A program made the translations under genes and the position numbers. From Aulostomus chinensis (Eukaryota; Chordata; Actinopteri; Syngnathiformes; Aulostomidae), in NCBI GenBank assembly GCA_037954235.1, contig JBBMOA010000005.1, positions 262,501 to 326,500 on the forward strand: a DNA stretch of 64,000 nucleotides, read 5' to 3'. Below, in pieces: positions 32,746 to 42,660 of the stretch. Below the pieces are notes generated by a model. That model did no database searches. It was not told the DNA's origin and was given only the letters and a program-made list of their open reading frames with translations. Within the stretch, counting starts at the first letter, position 1. Every line of letters starts with the position of its first letter.

Positions 32746-34174
32746 AAGTGTGTGTGTGTAGATGCATGTGTGACACTTGTGTGTGTGTGTAGATGCATGT
32801 GTGACACGTGTGTGTGTTTAGATGCATGTGTGAGGTGTGTGTGTGTTCAGATGCATTTGTGACACGTGTGTGTGTTCAGATGCATGTGTGACACTTGTGT
32901 GTATGTGTGTGTTCAGATGCATGTGTGACACTTGTGTGTGTGTTCAGATGCATGTGTGACACTTGTGTGTATGTGTGTATGTTTGTGTGTTTAGATGAAT
33001 GTGTGTATGTGTGTGTGTTTAGATGCATGTGTGTATGTGTGTGTGTTTAGATGCATGTGTGACACGTGTGTGTGTTTCGATGCATGTGTGACACGTGTGT
33101 GTGTTTAGATGCATGTGTGAGGTGTGTGTGTGTGTTCAGATGCATGTGTGACGTGTGTGTGTGTTCAGATGCATGTGTGACGTGTGTGTATGTGTGTATG
33201 TGTGTGTGTTTAGATGCATGTGTGACACTTGTGTGTATGTGTGTATGTGTGTGTTTAGATGCATGTGTGTATGTGTGTCTGTGTTTAGATGCATGTGTGA
33301 GGTGTGTGTGTGTTCAGATGCATGTGTGACACGTGTGTGTGTGTTCAGATGCATGTGTGACATGTGTGTGTATGTTTGTATGTGTGTGTTTAGATGCATG
33401 TGTGACACTTGTGTGTATGTGTGTGTGTGTTCAGATGCATGTGACACGTGTGTGTGTTCAGATGCATGTGTGAGGTGTGTGTGTTCAGATGCATGTGTGA
33501 CACGTGTGTGTTCAGATGCAAGTGTGACGTGTGTGTGTTTAGATGCATGTGTGAGGTGTGTGTGTTCAGATGCATGTGTGACGTGTGTGTGTATATGTGT
33601 ATGTGTGTGTTCAGATGCATGTGTGACACTTGTGTGTATGTGTGTATGTGTGTGTGTTTAGATGCATGTGTGACACGTGTGTGTGTTTAGATGCATGTGT
33701 GAGGTGTGTGTGTGTTCAGATGCATGTGTGACACTTCTGTGTATGTGTGTATATGTGTGTATTTAGATGCATGTGTGACACTTGTGTGTATGTGTGTGTG
33801 TTCAGATTCATGTGACACGTGTGTGTGTTCAGATGCATGTGTGAGGTGTGTGTGTGTTCAGATGCATGTGTGACACGTGTGTGTTCAGATGCATGTGTGA
33901 CACGTGTGTATGTGTGTGTTTGTTTAGATGCATGTGTGAGGTGTGTGTGTTCAGATGCATGTGTGACGTGTGTGTGTGTTTAGATGCATGTGTGAGGTGT
34001 GTGTGTTCAGATGCATGTGTGACGTGTGTGTGTTTAGATGCATGTGTGAGGTGTGTGTGTTCAGATGCATGTGTGACGTGTGTGTGTTCAGATGCATGTG
34101 TGACACTTGTGTGTATGTGTGTGTTTGTTTAGATTCATGTGTGAGGTGTGTGTGTTTAGATGCATGTGTGACAC

Positions 34175-34208
<34 letters not shown>
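32746..34208. repeat. GT-rich minisatellite with TCAGATGCATGTGTGA core, left arm
   Basis: Roughly 45 units of TTCAGATGCATGTGTGACAC or TTTAGATGCATGTGTGAGGT, separated by GTGTGTATGTGTG stretches of varying length. It ends in a purer (GT)n at 34,183-34,206. Cysteine/valine-rich frames across it are artefacts. Confidence 0.95.
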
Positions 34209-34209
<1 letters not shown>

Positions 34210-34921
34210 ACATGCAGTACTAATCAAGTCCAGCCCTGACTGCTACTGTATCTCCAATGCTAGGAAGGATAAGAATACTGAAATGGACCCAGCAGGAAGA
34301 GAACCTCAAGTCATGTCACCTTTACTGAGCAGCACTCAGCTGAGTTCAGGAAACACCAGACATTTTGACCACCTGTCAATGAAGTAGTCAGCAGAATAAA
34401 TACTACACTGAACAGTAGTGGAGGGAGAGCAGAGCTGGAAATGAGACCTTCCTGGGAGGGAATGAATCTAGAAACGTTAGCGTTCTTTCAGTTGAAGAAA
34501 TCAGATTTGGGAGGGACGTTCTGGACGTTTTCATCCATTTTTATTTCTTCCAGATCAACAAATCATGTGTTCTACTTGGGCAGAACACGCCTTCAAAAGC
34601 ATTTAGAAAGAATCAGTTTGCTTCAAACTACAGCTCCTTGTTCAGAATATAATATTTAGGTGTTGTTAGTCGTGATACTGCAGGTTACTGGTGATGACTG
34701 GTGAAACCCTTTGAGATCAATGTGTCTGATAGCATCACTTTATCAGCTCAGTGGAAGAGGGCATGGGGCTCATTCAAGAACAGGGCTGCTCTCTCCACCA
34801 GTCCACTGCCAACAAGCCAGACAAGTGGGACTGGAAACTGTTCTGCTCAGCAAGCTCATCTAGCAACATCATGACCTGCTCCTCTATCAGGGGCATCCAC
34901 ATTCTCAATGTTGCCCTGAGT
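34209..34921. other. Inner end of left arm, unassigned
   Basis: Mirrored at 49,199-49,615. No gene recognised. The satellite begins immediately after. Confidence 0.4.
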
Positions 34922-34924
34922 CTC

Positions 34925-37900
34925 TGAAAATCTCTGAAAAATGAAAATCTCTCTGGATGGCTCCCCCCACCTCAGGGTAAGGGTAAAAAAATCTCTCTGG
35001 ATGGCTCCACCCACCTCAGGGTGAGGGTCAAAAAAATCTCTCTCGATGGCTCCCCCCACCTCAGGGTGAAGGTAAAAAAATCTCTCTCGATGGCTCCACC
35101 CACCTCAGGGTGAGGGTCAAAAAATCTCTCTGGATGGCTCCCCCCACCTCAGGGTGAGGGTCAAAAAAATCTCTTTTGATGGCTCCACCCACCTCAGGGT
35201 GAGGGTGAGGGTCAAAAAATCTCTCTGGATAGCTCCACCCACCTCAAGGTGAGGGTCAAAAAATCTCTCTGGATGGCTCCACCCACCTCAGGGTGAGGGT
35301 GAGGGTCAAAAAATCTCTCTGGATGGCTCCACCCACCTCAGGGTGAGGGTGAGGGTCAAAAAATCTCTCTTGATGGCTCCACCCACCTCAGGGTGAAGGT
35401 CAAAAAATCTCTCTCGATGGCTCCACCCACCTCAGGGTGAGGGTCAAAAAATCTCTTTAGATGGCTCCACCCACCTCAGGGTGAGTGTCAAAAAATCTCT
35501 CTTGATGGCTCCACCCACCTAAGGTGAGGGTGACAAAATCTCTCTGGATGGCTCCACCCACCTCAGGGTGAGGGTTAGGGTCAAAAAATCTCTCTGGATG
35601 GCTCCACCCACCTCAGGGTGAGGGTTAGGGTCAAAAAATCTCTCTGGATGGCTCCCCCCACCTCAGGGTGAGGGTGAGGGTCAAAAAATCTCTCTGGATG
35701 GCTCCACCCACCTCAGGGTGAGGGTCAAAAAATCTCTCTGGATGGCTCCACCCACCTCAGGGTGAGGGTCAAAAAATCTCTCTGGATGGCTCCCCCCACC
35801 TCAGGGTGAGGGTCAAAAAATCTCTTTTGATGGCTCCCCCCACCTCAGGGTGAGGGTCAAAAAATCTCTTTTGATGGCTCCACCCACCTCAGGGTGAGGG
35901 TGAGGGTCAAAAAATCTCTCTGGATGGCTCCACCCACCTCAAGGTGAGGGTCAAAAAATCTCTCTGGATGGCTCCACCCACCTCAGGGTGAGGGTGAGGG
36001 TCAAAAAATCTCTCTGGATGGCTCCACCCACCTCAGGGTGAGGGTGAGGGTCAAAAAATCTCTCTTGATGGCTCCACCCACAACAGGGTGAGGGTCAAAA
36101 AATCTCTCTCGATGGCTCCCCCCACCTCAGGGTGAAGGTCAAAAAATCTCTCTCGATGGCTCCACCCACCTCAGGGTGAGGGTAAAAAAACTCTCTCGAT
36201 GGCTCCCCCTATCTAAGGGTGAGGGTAAAAAAAATCTCTCTCGATGGCTCCCCCCACCTCAGGGTGAGGGTGAGGGTCAAAAAATCTCTCTCGATGGCTC
36301 CACCCACCTCAGGGTGAGGGTCAAAAAATCTCTCTGGATGACTCCACCCACCTCAGGGTGAGGGTCAAAAAATCTCTTTAGATGGCTCCACCCACCTCAG
36401 GGTGAGTGTCAAAAAATCTCTCTTGATGGCTCCACCCACCTAAGGTGAGGGTGACAAAATCTCTCTGAATGGCTCCACCCACCTCAGGGTGAGGGTTAGG
36501 GTCAAAAAATCTCTCTGGATGGCTCCACCCACCTCAGGGTGAGGGTTAGGGTCAAAAAATCTCTCTGGATGGCTCCCCCCACCTCAGGGTGAGGGTGAGG
36601 GTCAAAAAATCTCTCTGGATGGCTCCACCCACCTCAGGGTGAGGGTCAAAAAATCTCTCTGGATGGCTCCACCCACCTCAGGGTGAGGTTCAAAAAATCT
36701 CTCTGGATGGCTCCACCCACCTCAGGGTGAGGGTCAAAAAATCTCTCTGGATGGCTCCACCCACCTCAGGGTGAGGGTCAAAAAATCTCTCTGGATGGCT
36801 CCCCCCACCTCAGGGTGAGGGTCAAAAAAATCTCTTTTGATGGCTCCCCCCACCTCAGGGTGAGGGTCAAAAAATCTCTTTTGATGGCTCCACCCACCTC
36901 AGGGTGAGGGTGAGGGTCAAAAAATCTCTCTGGATGGCTCCACCCACCTCAGGGTGAGGGTCAAAAAATCTCTCTGGATGGCTCCACCCACCTCAGGGTG
37001 AGGGTGAGGGTCAAAAAATCTCTCTGGATGGCTCCACCCACCTCAGGGTGAGGGTGAGGGTCAAAAATTCTCTCTGGATGGCTCCACCCACCTCAGGGTG
37101 AGGGTGAGGGTCAAAAAATCTCTCTGGATGGCTCCACCCACATCAGGGTGAGGGTCAAAAAATCTCTCTCGATGGCTCCCCCCACCTCAGGGTGAAGGTC
37201 AAAAAATCTTTCTCGATGGCTCCACCCACCTCAGGGTGAGGGTAAAAAAATCTCTCTCAATGGCTCCCCCTACCTCAGGGTGAGGGTAAAAAAATCTCTC
37301 TGGATGGTTCCACCCACCTCAGGGTGAGGGTCAAAAAATCTCTCTGGATGGCTCCACCCACCTCAGGGTGAGGTTCAAAAAATCTCTCTGGATGGCTCCA
37401 CCCACCTCAGTGTGAGGGTCAAAAAATCTCTCTGGATGGCTCCACCCACCTCAGGGTGAGGGTCAAAAAATCTCTCTCGATGGCTCCCCCCACCTCAGGG
37501 TGAGGGTGAGGGTCAAAAAATCTCTCTGGATGGCTCCACCCACCTCAGGGTGAGGGTCAAAAAATCTCTCTCGATGGCTCCCCCCACCTCAGGGTGAGGG
37601 TGAGGGTCAAAAAATCTCTCTGGATGGCTCCCCCCACCTCAGGGTGAGGGTCAAAAAATCTCTCTGGATGGCTCCACCCACCTCAGGGTGAGGGTCAAAA
37701 AATCTCTCTGGATGGCTCCCCCCACCTCAGGGTGAGGGTCAAAAAATCTCTCTGGATGGCTCCCCCCACCTCAGGGTGAGGGTAAAAAAATCTCTCTGGA
37801 TGGCTCCCCCCACCTCAGGGTGAGGGTCAAAAAATCTCTCTGGATGGCTCCACCCACCTCAGGGTGAGGGTAAAAAAATCTCTCTGGATGGCTCCCCCCA

Positions 37901-37965
37901 CCTCAGGGTGAGGGTCAAAAAATCTCTCTGGATGGCTCCCCCCATCCAGGGTGAGGGTCAAAAAA
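34925..37965 (+). repeat. 44-bp satellite, long array
   Basis: About 65-70 head-to-tail monomers built on GATGGCTCCACCCACCTCAG then GGTGAGGGTCAAAAAATCTC. Some monomers have an extra GAGGGT or TTAGGGT. A rare monomer run (ATCTCTTTAG ... GGTGAGTGTC ... CACCTAAGGTGAGGGTGACA) occurs at 35,451 and again at 36,372, so a higher-order unit of about 921 bp is present. An inverted array of the same satellite lies at 46,462-47,497. Confidence 0.97.
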
Positions 37966-37974
37966 ACGCCAGGG

Positions 37975-38162
37975 CAGCGTTTGGGAGTGAATCGAGGTGA
38001 GTGAATTTGTGAGTGTCGGGGTCTGCCTCCGTTTTCCAGCAGACTGTTTGAGGCCTCAACGGTGACCGGCCCATGCGTCATCTCCAGGAGCATGAGCTCC
38101 ACGGCGTTGGTCCCGGATGGGATTCCTTCCCTTCTTGACTCACCCTTCATCAGGAGGATTTC
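37975..38162 (-). pseudogene. Exon-like open frame of unknown identity
   Basis: On the minus strand an acceptor-like TTTTTTTTTAG is followed by a long open stretch reading MKGESRREGIPSGTNAVELM, LLEMTHGPVTVEASNSLLEN, and RFTPKRCPG. It runs straight into the satellite. Codon use and residue mix look protein-like. No family recognised. Confidence 0.35.
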
Positions 38163-38547
38163 TAAAAAAAAATGAAAATTTCATAATACATGCACTCTTT
38201 ATACAAGACAAATACCTTTTATTTCAAGAAAAATTGTTCCAAATTCATACAAATAGGAGTAAGTAAGTAACAGGGGTAAGTTATAAATCTTACACAGTAA
38301 AAGTAAAAAAAAGACCATTTGAGGTAAATCCAATAACAAAATATAGGATAATAAACAACGTTACAAAGTTGGAAATAAATGTCGAATGTAAACAAACAGT
38401 TTTACTTCCTGTGGTTGAGAAGGTGACAGAGAAGACATGGCCACAAAAAAGGAGCAAACGAGAAATAAACAACCCTTTTCCAGTCAGGGTAAAGGTATCC
38501 ATGTGACCCATGATGTCATGTCACAGTCACATCATGAACACATTCAC

Positions 38548-39175
38548 TCATTGCATCAGAAGATTTTGGAGTGACTGTTTTTTTGGTTGTAGGGCTTCAT
38601 GTCCAAGTGAGAGAAGCACCCTTTGGATGAAGTCAACGGTGTACTTCCGTTGTTGAGGGTACTCCAAATTCAGAGCAGAAGTCAGTCCAACGAGCAAGCA
38701 CATGGCATGCGGAAGATTCCCGAGGTCATCCATGACAATTCTTCCTTCCAAAATGATGGCGGTACCTGGAGACTGAAGGTGCAGTGAGTCAGGGGAGGTC
38801 GGTTCATCCTCAGGAATGAGGGTCAGGATCCCAGTGGGGGTGTGAGACATGCCAGGGTCTTCACAGTCCTAACAACAACAGCAGCAATCACACCAAGATT
38901 ACATCTCAGATGTCTCCTTGAATTTTGAGGACAGAAAACACAACCCTAACCCTTTCAGAAAGTTCAAGGAGATATCGTTAAAGTACCGCTGACCTCACAC
39001 TCATTCAAGAGCACATCAGCAAGAAATAAGGCGTCGTCGTCTTGGAGCAGATCCATGCTGCTTCCCGCCGTGGTGGTTGTCGTCAAATGGTTTCTTGTTG
39101 GCGCCTTAAAATCTGAAGTGGGCGTGGCTGTGCAGCTGCTGTGGAACGAGAAAATACCCACGGCAGATCTAGACT
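38548..39175 (-). pseudogene. C-terminal exons of a second SAMD3-like family gene
   Basis: Two exon-like blocks on the minus strand. The upstream one (about 39,170-38,988) holds MDLLQDDDALFLADVLLNEC and ends GAG/gtcagc. The next (about 38,867-38,548) starts after TGTTGTTGTTAG and joins in frame, reading DCEDPGMSHTPTGILTLIPE, then PGTAIILEGRIVMDDLGNLP, ALNLEYPQQRKYTVDFIQRV and LLSLGHEALQPKKQSLQNLL before a natural stop. The last 80 residues match the C-terminal region I associate with the same fish-expanded SAMD3-like family whose N-terminal exons lie at 5-8.8 kb on the other strand (VLEG, then ALN..YP...KYTF..IQ.V...L). The middle of the protein is absent. It may be a short gene in its own right, since both blocks are undamaged. 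Confidence 0.5.
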
Positions 39176-39489
39176 TTGTAAAATGGGATTGAAGTTAGGA
39201 TTTCTTGAATGATACCCTTGATGAACCCAGACATCAGTGAGCTTTGTTCCACTCAATAATCAATCAGTAAATAGAGCGTGAAATGATGGAACTAAAAGGC
39301 CACCTCTGAGTGCAGGAGTGAGCCTCTGTGACGGATGTGACGTCATCAGACCGCGCCATTAGTTTGAGTCATTGTTTCTATTCTTAATGCTGATTGGGAG
39401 ATCTGTCATGGTGACAAATGGACTTTGTAGGTAGAATAAACATCCAGAAATTAAATTAACTTGTTGATTGTCTTATTAATCAAAAGATA

Positions 39490-40340
39490 AAGTATGAAAA
39501 ATGTTAGGTTTTTTAGTAAACTTTTTTAGCTGGTGCTGTTCTAGGTACCTGGATGATATCTGGGGTGTGTGGACACATTCTGCAGAGGAATTCACTGTAT
39601 TCCTCCACACTTTAAAGAACCACAATGCTTCCATGAAGCTTAAAGCTACGATCAATCAAGAATCAGTTCATTTCTTGGATACAACCACATTTGAAGGACC
39701 TCATTTCAAAACTAACACTCAAGTCGATATTAAAGTTTATTTGAAAGACACGGACACACATGCACTCTTACACAAAAGCAGTCACCACCCCAAGCATACA
39801 TTCAGAGGACTAATTAAATCACAGTTATTAAGATTCCACAGAATATGTACACAAAAAGAGGACTTTAAAGAAGCCACCAAGGTGGTCTTCTCCGCTTTGT
39901 CCAGCAGAGGGTACTCTCGGACCTTCTTAAGACACAGCTTCAAAACCTCTCTCCGGTCCAAGCCCAGTCATGTCGCCACTGCTCTTCCACTGGTCACCAC
40001 TTTCTCCCCTTCTACTGTTAGGCTGGTCGGGAATATCAAGAATGATTTTGAGAGGGTCATGAGATCAACCCAACCCCATCAGGATCTAAGAATCATTGCT
40101 GCATTCCGTAAAAATAAGAATCTTAAAGATGACCTGGTCCGGTCAAAGGTCAAACCACGGACAGAAGAGAAAGCTGACGCGAAAAGAGGCTACTTTAAAC
40201 AAGTCAAGTGGGTTCATGATGTACAAAAACAAAAAGGTTTTCAACTGTCGACACAAAACAATGTTCTTTCCAAAAACTGTGTCTGTATGATTATTTGTGT
40301 ACAATGGGGTAAAGATATGTGGGCGAAACAGGTATGACAA
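39490..40340 (+). mobile_element. Penelope-like element, reverse transcriptase C-terminal remnant
   Basis: The 278-codon frame 39,501-40,337 begins at the catalytic motif RYLDDIWGVWTH. It continues with HFLDTTTFEGPHF, DTDTHALLHKSSHHPKHTF and GLIKSQLLRFHRIC. This wording (thumb region with HKSS.HPKHTF.G..KSQ..R..RIC) is diagnostic of the Neptune-type Penelope-like retroelements of fish. The reverse transcriptase fingers and palm upstream of the YLDD motif are missing. At the C-terminus SKNCVCMIICVQWGK corresponds to the start of the GIY-YIG endonuclease domain (usually NCVY.I.C..C.K.YVGET), where the frame ends. The copy is truncated at both sides and cannot encode a functional enzyme. Confidence 0.85.
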
Positions 40341-40437
40341 TACTGGATGGAGTGTGCCTGGGTCCCGTGGCCATCTTGGGTCGCGGTTCCCCAAACCCCT
40401 CTTCTCCTAAAATCCTACAGACTTGGGACTAGGCTCG

Positions 40438-40705
40438 TTGGAAAGCCCGTGCCCAAATTTGGGGGGTAGCCAGAGTCTCAGCACTCTGCCCCCTACAGCT
40501 CAAAAGTGATCCGCCAATGAAAATCAAAATAGGGGCTTGTTCGCCAATAACTCCGCCCCCTTTGCTCCAATCCACTTGAAACTTTCACCAATCACTCCAC
40601 CGACCATCAGAACGGCGTGCACCAACTTTCAGCCTCCTACACCTTACGGTTCCAAAGTGCACCACTTTAACTAGGTTGGTACTCTTACCTGATACCTAAC
40701 CAAAT
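40438..40705 (-). repeat. Dispersed module, diverged central copy
   Basis: Contains AAAGCCCGTGCCCAAATTTG, TCTGCCCCCTACAG, CCACTTGAAACTTTCACCAA, and CTTACGGTTCCAAAGTGCAC. The first two words recur at 20,250-20,320; the last recurs at 19,800, 61,590, 62,500 and in the 97-bp array. It lies between the Penelope-like coding remnant and its hammerhead-like motif. Confidence 0.7.
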
Positions 40706-40866
40706 TTTAATGAATTAATAAATAGATGAATATATATACAAATGGATTTAGGATATCTTACATAGTTAAAATTAATACAATAAAAAAGTTCAGAAGTGCA
40801 TATTAGTCAATTAGTTTAAAGGGTCATTAATGTACATTATTATACATTAATTATTTTAGTTATTAT

Positions 40867-41093
40867 AGCATATTAGTTCATGAATGTAAAGGGTTAAAAT
40901 AGACTTGTTTTCAGACTAATCACTGTCAATAAGGGTTCAATATATTTGGGATCACTACTTTCTGTTTCATAGTGAATAAGTTAATAAGAGCATATTAGTT
41001 CATGAATGTAAAGGGTTAAAATAAACTTGTTTTCAGACTAATCACTGTCAATAAGGGTTCAATATATTTGGGATCACTACTTTCTGTCTCCTA
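40867..41093. repeat. Direct duplication, 122-bp period
   Basis: AGCATATTAGTTCATGAATG ... GGGATCACTACTTTCTGT occurs at 40,867 and again at 40,989 with one or two differences over about 105 bases. Confidence 0.9.
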
Positions 41094-41272
41094 GGGAGCT
41101 CCATTGTATCAATAGAGTGATGATTCTCCAGCATTTAGAGAGTTAAATAAAGGGATCAAACCAGTTCAAACTGGTAGCACAAAGGTTTTTTCCTGCATAG
41201 AAGAGGTGAACCCTGTCAATAGGGGACCACAAGAGTGCCTTCCCTGGGACTCTGATCATCCAAGAGATTCCA

Positions 41273-41346
41273 GGCTCTGGTGCTTGGAGGCCATGTCTGT
41301 TCTTAGTGCCCAGCCTGAAGAAGACACGTGTTGTGTTGAAACGTGG
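41273..41346 (+). ncRNA. Hammerhead-ribozyme-like motif, copy 2
   Basis: Core strands CTGAAGA (41,315-41,321) and GAAAC (41,338-41,342) flank a hairpin GACAC/GTGTT with loop GTGTT. The closing pair is G-U where copy 1 has G-C. Stem I would be GGTGC (41,279-41,283) with GTGCC (41,306-41,310), using wobble pairs. It lies about 1 kb after the Penelope-like reverse transcriptase, where the element's terminal repeat would be. Stem III is not convincing. Confidence 0.45.
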
Positions 41347-41540
41347 CCCGGGGGCACATGTTGACGTCTTTCATTTGATTTGTTTTCAAGTTTGTTTTAT
41401 ATCCAAATGGATGAATAGCTCTTTGGAGGGTCTTTTTCCCTTTACTTTAGTTCATTTTTTCATTTCATTTTTTATCAAAAACATTTAATTCTTTATTTTG
41501 CAAACATAGAAAACAAAAAAAAAAAAACAAAATAAAAAAG
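41347..41540 (+). mobile_element. Penelope-like element 3' end and A-rich tail (probable)
   Basis: GGGCACATGTTGACGTCTTT continues the hammerhead region as in the copy at 20,490, then T-rich and A-rich sequence ends in AAAAAAAAAAAAAC near 41,515-41,530. Confidence 0.4.
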
Positions 41541-41556
41541 ACGACAAAAAAGCAAA

Positions 41557-41829
41557 GTGGAACCCTGGGAACCCTCCAAGACCACGTTAATCATGGGCTT
41601 CGGCACCCAGGGGGCAGAAAAGAAGAGTGCAGCATCCATCGCCTGCTTCCTTGCTGCTAACGGAGCAGATTTGACCATTCGCAACAAGAAGGACCAGTCC
41701 CCTCCAGACCTGTGTCCCGACCCCAGCCTGTGCAAGGCTCTGGCTAAATGCCACAAAGAGAAGAGCAGCGGCCAGGTGGGAACCCGCAGTGCATCTCTGA
41801 CCAGCAACATCGAGTCACTGGAGGAGTGA
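41557..41829 (+). pseudogene. mib1: mib1 (Mind bomb 1) ankyrin-region fragment
   Basis: MIB1 is the RING E3 ubiquitin ligase that drives endocytosis of Notch ligands. This fragment reads EPWEPSKTTLIMGFGTQGAE, KKSAASIACFLAANGADLTI, RNKKDQSPPDLCPDPSLCKA and LAKCHKEKSSGQVGTRSASL, then SNIESLEE. It is the last ankyrin repeat and linker just before the first RING finger, and it is almost identical in wording to vertebrate MIB1. The next codon, where the first RING residues (ECMVC) should start, is TGA, and similarity ends after ATGGTG. Length and edges suggest one exon. Nothing else of mib1 is seen. Substitutions are few, so the capture may be recent. The fragment is preceded by the A-rich tail of the Penelope-like element. 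Confidence 0.85.
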
Positions 41830-42528
41830 ATGGTGAGAGACAGACCGGCAGCAGACCGGCACGGCCAAGTCGGTCAACTTCACTTTTTCAGAGCTGCTCA
41901 ACAAACTGCTGCCAGCTGGCCAAGACCAGCCCCGTGGAGGCGCTGGTCAGCAAGGAGCCCCCCCCGGGGCGCCGCGCTCAGAGCAACCGCTAACGCTAGC
42001 AGTCGTTAGCTTAGTTTGCTATTAGCAAGGTAGCTAACCAGGTAACTTGTATGTTGCTCCCAGACAGCTAATGCAAGCTGAGCTAGCCAGACACCAGAAC
42101 TAGTTAGCTCCACCACGGACCACGGACCAGCAGTCGTCCCGGTAAGTTGGCAGCTGACTTGCTAAGGGGGTCTACATTGTGGGACCCAGTGAGAGTACGT
42201 GGTGTCTGCCCACTCATAACTGCGCTTTGGTCCGACATGTCCGGCGACCGTCCGCTTTTGGTTGACACAAACAAACCAACACTCGACTCGACTCGAAGCG
42301 GACATCCACCGCTCAAAGCACCAGTTTGATGACCGGACTCCGCGTCCACTCAGCTGGAAGTCTGGAGGAGGCAAACTCCTTCCACCTGTCCTGAGTGTAG
42401 CGGTGTCTGCACTGGGCAGTGGGTGGACACTGAACAGGGCGGACATGTGGGCTGTGTTTGTACTTACTGAGGCTGTTTGTAGCGCTGTGTTGTCATGGTA
42501 ACGTGATCATGCCCTGCTCCTTCTTTCA
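41830..42528 (+). other. GC- and GCTAGC-rich region, possible promoter-like sequence
   Basis: CpG-containing sequence with many GCTAGC/GTTAGC motifs (41,985-42,110) and a GCTAACG/CGTTAGC hairpin at 41,989-42,010. The general look is that of a fish gene 5' end. No transcript can be inferred. Confidence 0.25.
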
Positions 42529-42660
42529 GGACGTTGATGATGAGGGAGGTTCGTACAGTGACGTGCCCGTGGGGATCCTCTGACGTGAACAGGAAAACGT
42601 CCCTCACACCACAATGAACGAGGACGAGTTTGTGAGGAAGATCTTTTCATGTGAGGAATC
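42529..42660 (+). other. Candidate 5' exon of an unknown gene
   Basis: An acceptor (CTTCTTTCAG) is followed by GACGTTGATGATGAGGGAGG and, at 42,614, an ATG opening MNEDEFVRKIFS before a donor-like GTGAGG at about 42,651. A short N-terminal coding exon behind an untranslated intron would look like this. No identity is known. Confidence 0.2.

Larger units (their letters stand above)
18965..34921 (+). repeat. Left arm of a giant inverted duplication
   Basis: Reverse complement of 49,199-62,428. The outer edge lies near 18,965 (GTTTTCTTCATC..AACCGTTCTCGTCAAAG pairs with 62,428 inward). The inner edge lies at 34,921 (TTGCCCTGAGT pairs with 49,199). Paired coordinates sum to 84,006-84,008 throughout left 22.8-31.3 kb. 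In stretches compared by eye, differences are roughly one or two per hundred bases. All features within (Harbinger, kinase fragment, zinc finger, minisatellites) recur mirror-wise on the right, except the block 20,192-22,811. Confidence 0.95.

Noticed and set aside
32746..34208. Long cysteine/valine-rich open frames (CVFRCMCDTCV)
   Set aside because: They follow the GT-rich minisatellite in all frames and vanish with unit-length changes, so they are repeat artefacts and not cysteine-rich proteins.
34925..37965. Satellite considered as a CRISPR-like array
   Set aside because: Monomers are contiguous with no unique spacers, and the context is vertebrate.
41989..42010. GCTAACG/CGTTAGC hairpin near the geometric centre (42,003) of the inverted duplication
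   Set aside because: The central 8.5 kb is not symmetric and the centre depends on indels, so a 7-bp stem there is most likely coincidence in GCTAGC-rich sequence.
42147..42501. Overlapping open frames in the GC-rich central region
   Set aside because: GC-rich sequence opens frames by chance; no splice-consistent or family-like product.
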